Shown one piece after another: positions 57,598 through 64,000 of a stretch of 64,000 bases of DNA; position 1 is the first letter of the stretch, and each line of letters begins with the position of its first letter. The DNA comes from Opitutus sp. (GTDB lineage: Bacteria; Verrucomicrobiota; Verrucomicrobiia; Opitutales; Opitutaceae): assembly GCA_024707325.1 (NCBI GenBank), contig JANPZY010000001.1, forward strand, positions 1,736,501-1,800,500, read 5' to 3'. The notes beneath the pieces are model-generated. The model was given only the letters and a program-made list of their open reading frames with translations. It searched no databases and had not been told where the DNA came from. The position numbers and the translations under genes are program-made.

Positions 57598-58715
57598 TCA
57601 GGCGACCGCGAGAGCCTCGGTGCGAGTGAGGCCGCTCAGTCGCGAATACAGCGCCAACGCCTGACCGACGACCTGATCCATGTTGTAGTAGCGGTAGGTC
57701 GCGAGACGGCCGACGAAGTGGACGTTCGGCGTCTCGTCGGCGAGCGCGTGGTATTTTTTGTAGAGGGCCGCGTTGTCGGGGCGCGGGATCGGGTAATACG
57801 GATCGCCGTCAGCGCGCGGATACTCGTAAACGATGCTCGTGAGCGGATGCTCCTGGCCGGTGAGATATTTGAACTCCGTGATGCGCGTGTAGGCGTATTC
57901 GTTGGGATAGTTCACCACGGGCGCGGACTGGAAGACAGGCTTGTGGTGCGTCTCGTGTTTGAACTCGAGACAGCGGTAAGGCAGCTCGCCGTAGCGATAG
58001 CCAAAATACTGGTCGACCGGTCCGGTGAAGATGAGCGACTCGTGCGAGATCTCGTGCTGCACCTCCTGATAGTCGGTGTTGAGCATGATCTTGATGTTGG
58101 GGTGATCCAACATGTTCTCGAACATGCGCGTGAAGCCGCGCGCCGGCATCGCCTGAAACTTGTCGGTGAAATAACGATCGTCGCGCGACGCGCGCACCGG
58201 CACGCGCGCGGTCACCTGCGCGTCGAGCTCCGAAGGATCGAGTCCCCACTGCTTGCGCGTGTAGCCGCGGAAAAACTTTTCATAGAGCTCGCGCCCCATG
58301 CCGTTCACCACGACGTCCTCGGACGTGACGATTTTGTCGCGCTTCTCGGCGACGGACGCGAGAAAGCGCTTCATGCCTTCAGCGTCCAGGGAGAGCCCGT
58401 AGAGTTCGTTGATCGTGTCGATGTTGATCGGGATCGGCACCAGCCGGCCATCCACGCACGCGCGCCGCGATGCTGGTATTGTCGCCACGCGGTGAAGCGA
58501 CTCAGGTAATCGAAAATCTCCGCCGAGTTCGTGTGGAAGATGTGCGGCCCGTATTTGTGAATCAGGATGCCGTGCTCGTCGTAGCAATCGTAGGCGTTGC
58601 CGCCGATGTGCGGACGCCGATCCACGATCAGCACCTTCTTGTTCATGCCGGCCGCGAGGCGTTCGGCGAGGACGCTGCCGGCGAACCCGGCACCCACGAT
58701 CATGTAATCAAACAT
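57598..58715 (-). CDS. glf: UDP-galactopyranose mutase, frameshifted
   Basis: The N-terminus MFDYMIVGAGFAGSVLAERL is the FAD-binding Rossmann motif, followed by GNAYDCYDEHGILIHKYGPHIFHT. The remainder (GRLVPIPINIDTINELYG, FFRGYTRKQWGLDP, RCLEFKHETH, RYYNMDQVVGQAL) is in another frame; the switch near 58470 in a GCGGCGCGCG stretch needs one base missing. The flavoenzyme converts UDP-galactopyranose to UDP-galactofuranose. The gene overlaps the preceding glycosyltransferase gene by 8 bp. Confidence 0.88.
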
Positions 58716-60021
58716 AGGTCAGAGGAGTGGCGAGGAACGGGGAGGGAGCGGATTCGCGCACCGGGGTGTCCGGACGCGTGAGCACTTCGAGGATGTGGCC
58801 CTTCATCCGTGCCGCGATCGCCTCCCACGTATTCGCGGCGGCAAGCCGCAGCCCGCGGCGCAGATGATCCGCGGACGGCGCCAGCGCTTCGCGCGCGCAG
58901 AACTGGATGAACTCGTCGTGGGATTCGGCGATGTGCGCGATTCTCGCGAAGTTGGTCTTCACCTCGGAAATCGCGGTGGAGACGACGGGCTTGCCCGCCG
59001 CCATGTATTCGAGGGCCTTGGTCGGATTGATGTATTCGGTGGCGGCATTGAGCGCGAACGGCATCAGGCACGCCGAGAAGCCTTTCGTGATCGCGGGCAG
59101 CTCCGCGTAAGGCCGGCCACCGATGAAGTGTAGATTCGGGCGCTTCGGAAACTCGTTGGGGTCGACCTTGGCAAACGGGCCGACCATGACCACGTGCCAG
59201 TCCGGCCGCGCGTCCGCGAGTTTCGCGAGCAGTTCGTAGTCGATGCGCTCGTCAACGACGCCGAAGTAGCCGAGCACCGGGCCCTTGAGGCTCGCGATAA
59301 ACGAATCCACCTCGAGTTGAGGAGAGCGGGCCTTGCCGAAGTGCGCGACGTCCACGCCCGTGCCGTAGAAATGGCAGTTGGGATTCAGCGGCAGGCGCTT
59401 GTCGCGCATCTTGCGTCCGCCGCAGAAAACGACGTCAGCGAGGCGCAGGAGCTGGCGTTCGCGCTCGATCAGTTCGGGCGGAGCGGCCTTGAACTGCGAG
59501 AGTTCGTCCATGCAGTCGTAAACGATTGCCCGCTCGGCGAGATGACCGGCGCCAAATGCCGTCACCGCCATCGGATCGTAGAACCACAGGATGGGATGCT
59601 CGAAGCGACCGTCCGTATCGTCGCGGAGAAACTCAAGTAGCAACCGACGTCGTTCGCGATCGATGAAGGAGCCTTCGGCCCAACGCTTTGCCGGCAAATG
59701 CATCGCCAGGACGGTCACTCGCGGCTGGCTCGTGGGGCAGCGCGCGGTGACGTAGGATTTGTCAGTCTCCGTGCAATACGTCTCGACGAACAGCACGTCG
59801 TGCTCGCGAGCGAAGCGGGAGAGAAACTGCTGCGGACGCTGCCACACCCAATCCCAGCCCAGGTGACAGAAACAGATGATGGGCGCTTGGACGGGCGTGG
59901 CTGTGCGCGCGGGCGTTAGCCGCGGGGCGAGACGCTCCGCGAAGAGCGACTTGCTGGCGACGCTCGCTGTGCCGGCCGCAATAAAGGAAGCGGAAGTGGA
60001 GGGGAAAATCGGTGAACTCAT
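58708..60021 (-). CDS. Glycosyltransferase (GT-B, family 1/4-like)
   Basis: The 437-residue protein has the GT-B arrangement: ICFCHLGWDWVWQRPQQFLSRFA near the N-terminus and a donor-binding C-terminal domain (PVLGYFGVVDERIDYELLAKLA; WHVVMVGPFAKVD; INPTKALEYMAAGKPVVSTAISE). It probably transfers a sugar to a polysaccharide or lipid; coupling with glf points to galactofuranose or its precursor. The ATG at 60021 was chosen; a long frame upstream has no similarity. Confidence 0.85.
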   Translation of the reverse strand: MSSPIFPSTSASFIAAGTASVASKSLFAERLAPRLTPARTATPVQAPIICFCHLGWDWVWQRPQQFLSRFAREHDVLFVETYCTETDKSYVTARCPTSQPRVTVLAMHLPAKRWAEGSFIDRERRRLLLEFLRDDTDGRFEHPILWFYDPMAVTAFGAGHLAERAIVYDCMDELSQFKAAPPELIERERQLLRLADVVFCGGRKMRDKRLPLNPNCHFYGTGVDVAHFGKARSPQLEVDSFIASLKGPVLGYFGVVDERIDYELLAKLADARPDWHVVMVGPFAKVDPNEFPKRPNLHFIGGRPYAELPAITKGFSACLMPFALNAATEYINPTKALEYMAAGKPVVSTAISEVKTNFARIAHIAESHDEFIQFCAREALAPSADHLRRGLRLAAANTWEAIAARMKGHILEVLTRPDTPVRESAPSPFLATPLTYV

Positions 60022-60456
60022 GGTCAGGGAGGAAGAGGGCCCGCGAGTCGACACGATCACGACCGGGCGCCGTGGGGGTGGGCAGCGCCGGTTGTTCCGG
60101 ATTCGGTGGATCGCGCGACCGCGGAGGCCGTTGCTGCTAATAGTTTCCGCCTTCGGAATTTGGTTCAGCGGCTCCCGAAAGCCCGCGGCCCGGGACGTTG
60201 GACGGTCCCTGTCACCGGTTTCTGGATACGCACCATCATTCCCAGCGGATTGCGTAAGGGTGGCGGAGTTTCCCCGGGCGAAAATCCGCCGCTCCGACGA
60301 GGAACGATCCCGCAAACCGCCGGAACCAATCGGGGGCATCACCCTGACACGACATCTGAAAATCCCCCATGCCGGGCTTCCGAGATCTTCGATTTACCCC
60401 GCGTTGACACCTGAAGTGCTGCACTCGTGCACGAGGTGTTCCGAATGGGATGCTCG
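60022..60456. other. Divergent intergenic region
   Basis: These 435 bases between the carbohydrate operon (minus strand) and the carboxypeptidase gene (plus strand) hold no supported gene. Promoters of both transcripts must lie here; no conserved operator or riboswitch was recognised. Confidence 0.45.
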
Positions 60457-63018
60457 ATGAAGAAAATCTGCATCCTGATCTTCGCTCTCCACCTCAGTGT
60501 CCTCTCCGCGGCGGAAAATTTTTTCGGTAGTTTTGCCGAGCCGATTGATGGCGGAAATCTGGATGTGAACGCGTCCACCTTCGACGGCACCGTGGCGGTG
60601 CTCAGTCCGCGCTGGCATGAGAGCGAGGCGCTCGGCGGTGGTGCGGGTGGTGTGCGCTGGCGCAATATGATGTTTGCGATCCGCGGCGTGAAGGGCCGCA
60701 TCGTGACCTTTCGCCTGCCGATGATGCTCCCGGGCAGCAACGTCATGGTGCACAACATGGATACCGTGACGCTGCACAACGTGCATCCGGTGTGGAGCGC
60801 CGATGCGAGCCAGCGACGCTGGCAGCCCTTTACCAAGGTCACGCGCTACGGCCCGACCGGCGCGGGCAGCAGTGCGGTGCGTTTTCCGTGGGATTCCGCC
60901 GCGGTGAAGTCGACCGCGACCGTCTCCACCTCCGCGTCCCGCCGCGAAGATTACGGCTGGGAGTTTCGCAACACGGAGCCGTTCACCGAGGATGTGGTTT
61001 ATGTCTCGATCAACGAGCACGCGCCGGTGCAGGAGTTCTACGACTGGCTGGAGAGCGATGTCTTCACCAACGGCTGGGTTTCGCCCACTGCGAGCGAGGC
61101 GAGCCCGGGCACGTTCATGATCGGTTATCAGTCCGGCGCGCCCGCGCAGGCCGGCGGAGGTGCGGCGTTTACGCGCGATGTGCCCGACATGCCGCTCTAC
61201 GCCTTCCGTATCCAGGAACCGGGGACATCGCCGAAGAAGCTCGTTTTGCTCGTCAGCGGACAGCACCCCTACGAAGGCCAGACCAAGGCCGCGCTGCGCG
61301 GCGCGGTCGAGTGGATTCTCGACCGTGACGATCCGTCTGCAGCGGCGTTCCGTCGCGAGTATGCCGTCATCGTTTATCCCTTTGTGAATCCTACCGGCGA
61401 CTACGCGGGGCTGTGGCGCGGCACCGCCTACAACCCGCGGAAAGACACGAATCGCAACTGGAACACCACGCTCACGAATCCGACCGCCGATCGCGGCATC
61501 GACACCGTGATCATCCACAAAAACGCGATGGTGAAGGACGTGGCGGCCGAAGGTCTCGGGCAGCCCTATGCGGTTTTCGATTTTCACCAGAACTTCGGCG
61601 ATCGCCCGGCGACGCTCGACTACGCTTTGCACGTCCAGAACTCCGCCGCGTCGGCCTACGTGGCGAAACTCAACAAGATCGAACCGACGGCCGATATCGC
61701 GGCGACGACCGACACCACGACTTTGCGCGGTTGGTGGACTGCGCGCGGTGCCTCGATGGTCGTGGTGTTCGAACGCAGCACGTATCACACGCTCGCGAGC
61801 GAGCACGCCTTCGGCCGCTCCACGATGCAGGCGTTGGCGGCGGACTTGCCGCCCGTTGTGATCCCGCCCGAGGTCGAGCCCGAGCCCGAAGCGGCGCCTG
61901 AGCTGAAGGAGCCGCTGGAAGTGCTCCACGACGATTTCACCGGCTCCGGGTCGCTGGCGGGGCGTCGTCTCGAAACGGGTGCGACCTGGCAGGTGGGGCA
62001 GGGGGCGATGACGATCGCCAAAGGCGTCGGCACCAGCTCTGCGGACTACCTCCGCGCGATCATTGACGCGGGTCGCGCCGATGGCGCCGTCGAGGGCGCG
62101 TTTACGCTTCTCGGCAGCGACGCCTACGCGGGCCTCGTGATGCGCGCCACCGATACTTCGAGCTTCCTCATTTTCCGCATCAAGACCACCGGCTGGGTGT
62201 TTGCCCGCGTGTCCGCCAACACGTCGGTCACGCTCGCGAGTGACAGCGGAAAATTTGCGCTCAACACGCCGCATCGTCTGCGCGTCGAGATGAAGGGCAG
62301 CGAGTTCAAGTTTTTCATCAACGGGACTCTCGTGCGCACCGCCACCGAATCGTCCAACAAGCTCGCCACGCGCGTCGGTGTTTCGTCGGGCACCAAGGTG
62401 AAGTTCGCGGTCAGCGACTTTTTGTTCGAGCGCAGCGCCGACGGTGACGAACTCGCCTCGAAACCCGCATCGCCGAGCGCTACGCCGGTTTTGGTTCGCG
62501 ACAGTTTTGCCGGCTCCGGTGCGCTCGGTGGCCGCACGCCCGAGCAAACCGTCAACAACGCCCGCTGGTCCCTCACGCAGGGCACCATGAATCTCGTCAA
62601 CGGCGTCGCGAAGGCGCCGACCACCGACTACGTGCGCGCTGAGATCGACACCGGTGTTTCCGACGGGCTCGTGCAAGGCCGCATCAAACTGCTCGGCAAC
62701 AACGCCTACGCCGGTCTCACGTTTCGCGTCGTGGACCGCGCAAACTTCCTGTTCTTCCGCCTCAAGCCCGATGCGTGGGTGTTTGCCAAAGTGCAGGGCG
62801 GCAAGGCCACGACCGTGGCGAGTGGTGCAAGACGCTTCGCCGTCGGCACCGCTTACACGCTGCGGGCCGACTTCCGCGGCGAGCAGATCAATCTCGCGAT
62901 CGACGGCGTGCAGGTCTTCTCCGGCCGCGACACCACGCACCGTTCCGCGACGAAGGTCGGCGCGTCCAACGGCACGCTGGTGGGCTTCGAACTTGACGAT
63001 TTTTTGGCGGAACGCTGA
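60457..63018 (+). CDS. Secreted M14-like zinc carboxypeptidase with two C-terminal domains
   Basis: The 853-residue product has a signal peptide (MKKICILIFALHLSVLSAAE), a central M14-like peptidase domain (LLVSGQHPYEGQTKAALRG with His-x-x-Glu, FVNPTGDYAGLWRGTA, DFHQNFGDRP with the third His, VVFERSTY with the catalytic Glu) to about residue 470, and two tandem beta-sandwich repeats of about 170 residues (DDFTGSGSLAGRRLETGATW and DSFAGSGALGGRTPEQT). The repeats look like carbohydrate-binding or LamG-like modules. It may trim peptides from glycopeptides or cell-wall material. Confidence 0.85.
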   Translation: MKKICILIFALHLSVLSAAENFFGSFAEPIDGGNLDVNASTFDGTVAVLSPRWHESEALGGGAGGVRWRNMMFAIRGVKGRIVTFRLPMMLPGSNVMVHNMDTVTLHNVHPVWSADASQRRWQPFTKVTRYGPTGAGSSAVRFPWDSAAVKSTATVSTSASRREDYGWEFRNTEPFTEDVVYVSINEHAPVQEFYDWLESDVFTNGWVSPTASEASPGTFMIGYQSGAPAQAGGGAAFTRDVPDMPLYAFRIQEPGTSPKKLVLLVSGQHPYEGQTKAALRGAVEWILDRDDPSAAAFRREYAVIVYPFVNPTGDYAGLWRGTAYNPRKDTNRNWNTTLTNPTADRGIDTVIIHKNAMVKDVAAEGLGQPYAVFDFHQNFGDRPATLDYALHVQNSAASAYVAKLNKIEPTADIAATTDTTTLRGWWTARGASMVVVFERSTYHTLASEHAFGRSTMQALAADLPPVVIPPEVEPEPEAAPELKEPLEVLHDDFTGSGSLAGRRLETGATWQVGQGAMTIAKGVGTSSADYLRAIIDAGRADGAVEGAFTLLGSDAYAGLVMRATDTSSFLIFRIKTTGWVFARVSANTSVTLASDSGKFALNTPHRLRVEMKGSEFKFFINGTLVRTATESSNKLATRVGVSSGTKVKFAVSDFLFERSADGDELASKPASPSATPVLVRDSFAGSGALGGRTPEQTVNNARWSLTQGTMNLVNGVAKAPTTDYVRAEIDTGVSDGLVQGRIKLLGNNAYAGLTFRVVDRANFLFFRLKPDAWVFAKVQGGKATTVASGARRFAVGTAYTLRADFRGEQINLAIDGVQVFSGRDTTHRSATKVGASNGTLVGFELDDFLAER

Positions 63019-63062
63019 CCGATCGCTGGGAACTGGTCGGGGAAACCCGCGTCTGTCGCGCG

Positions 63063-64000
63063 GTGAAACCCTCAGGTCGTAGCTTCCTGGTTCTCGCGCT
63101 GTTGTGTGGGTGCGCGGCCGTCGCTTCCGCCGAGGTCGTGCTCAACGTGCGCGATTTCGGGGCGATCGGAGACGGACTCGAACACCAGATCGGTGACCGC
63201 GAAACGGCCAAACGTTTCAAGAATCTCTCCCGTGCTCATGCCGCGCTGCCGGCGCTGAAGTCCAACTGGAGCGCGGATGAAATCGCGTTCGAGCTCGCGA
63301 AGCGGGCGCTGCCACCCGAGGGCGGCGTGATCTATTTTCCGGCCGGCCACTACGTCGCGACAGGACTCGGTTGGCGCATCATGCGGGATAACGTCACCTT
63401 GCGCGGCGACGGGCCGGAGCGCACGACGCTTTCCACGTCGGCCAACATCAACGATGCGCTCGCGCTGGCCGGCTATCGCCATGTCGGCTGGTCGCGCGGT
63501 TATGCGTTCGATGCCGAGGAAGGTGCGCCGGGTGAACGGACGCTTACGGTGCGCGAACCCGGCGGGGCGGAGTTCTTCGCGCCGGGCGACCTCGTGTTTG
63601 TGCGCAACGGCTCCAACCGCTACGACCAGGACTACGGCGAGTTCAACGAAGTCACCTCCGTCGAGGGTCAGCGCATCACGGTCGCGTATCCATTTTCTCG
63701 AGACTACCGGGCCGACGCGATCAACTGGTCCGGCAAGCTTGCCGCCGACTTCACGCTTCCGAAGCCCTATCGCGAGGGCGTGGCCACATTCGCGAAAGGC
63801 GAGGGCGTCGCGCTGCCGGGCAAAGGCACGACCGTGTCGATCGGCTCCGCAGTGCTGCGCGTCGTCGATCTGCTGCCGAATAACGGCGTCGTGCTCAAGA
63901 ATCCTGGCCGCACCAATCCCGCTCCCGGCACGGTGTTGCCCCAGGGATCGTTGGTTTCGAAAGAGCGCGCTTTGATCAAGCTGCAGAAGTCCACCCGCAA
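63063..64000 (+). CDS. Pectate-lyase-like beta-helix protein, partial
   Basis: A GTG at 63063 opens a signal peptide (FLVLALLCGCAAVASA) followed by VVLNVRDFGAIGDGLE, the N-terminal marker of pectate-lyase superfamily beta-helix proteins, and by IYFPAGHYVATGLGWRIMRDNVTLRGDGPERTTL. The frame is open to the window end (312 codons). Such proteins cleave or bind polysaccharides. It follows the carboxypeptidase gene by 44 bp and may be co-transcribed. Confidence 0.8.
   Translation, partial: MKPSGRSFLVLALLCGCAAVASAEVVLNVRDFGAIGDGLEHQIGDRETAKRFKNLSRAHAALPALKSNWSADEIAFELAKRALPPEGGVIYFPAGHYVATGLGWRIMRDNVTLRGDGPERTTLSTSANINDALALAGYRHVGWSRGYAFDAEEGAPGERTLTVREPGGAEFFAPGDLVFVRNGSNRYDQDYGEFNEVTSVEGQRITVAYPFSRDYRADAINWSGKLAADFTLPKPYREGVATFAKGEGVALPGKGTTVSIGSAVLRVVDLLPNNGVVLKNPGRTNPAPGTVLPQGSLVSKERALIKLQKSTR

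Overview
The window is GC-rich, densely coded bacterial chromosome. The gene mix (split MetH, two DUF5069 proteins, a short EF-Ts, UdgX, many glycoside hydrolases, repeat peptides inserted into reading frames) suggests the verrucomicrobial family Opitutaceae. That placement is inference; no rRNA gene is present to test it.

Layout. 1-11.2 kb: housekeeping and small enzymes (M20 peptidase end, TspO, YjbQ, EEP nuclease, Dabb protein, UdgX, DUF1272, DUF456, glutathionyl-hydroquinone reductase, an ArsR/SRPBCC pair, DUF5069) and cobalamin-dependent methionine synthase encoded as two genes. 11.7-16.9 kb: a tightly overlapping cobalamin uptake operon (TonB receptor, binding protein, permease, ATPase, corrinoid adenosyltransferase). 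16.9-24.5 kb: ThrE-like exporter pair, DUF885 peptidase, RecQ, YcaQ-like glycosylase and an ECF sigma factor. A degenerate 22-bp tandem repeat occurs between genes at five places in the first 22.3 kb.

26.9-47.2 kb: a genomic island. A 26-bp copy of the 3' end of a tRNA-Ser(CGA) gene lies at 26880, and the intact tRNA with an integrase gene beside it lies at 47.1 kb. The left module (27-41 kb) carries second-copy-type housekeeping parts: GroEL, GroES, RNA polymerase omega, ribosomal protein bL35, an RRM RNA-binding protein, an ECF sigma closely like the one just outside the island, a Dps-like protein and many very small proteins, including a two-member family translationally coupled to larger genes. 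A decayed middle (40-43.3 kb) holds fragments of a LuxR regulator, a PAS protein, an integrase and an HNH nuclease. The right module (43.1-47.2 kb) looks like a compact integrative element: HUH-type Rep, AP2-domain protein, excisionase-like protein, tyrosine integrase.

47.3-64 kb: core genome again: DUF983, tsf, rpsB, initiator-type tRNA-Met, DUF5069, DUF1294, PNPOx-like and VOC proteins. Then comes a minus-strand operon of glycosyltransferase, UDP-galactopyranose mutase, GH2 and two GH1-like glycosidases, followed on the plus strand by a secreted M14-like carboxypeptidase and a pectate-lyase-like protein cut by the window end.

About ten genes contain one or two single-base frameshifts, mostly in short homopolymer runs, on both strands and in core genes. 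This looks more like sequence error than gene decay, so these genes are annotated across the shift.
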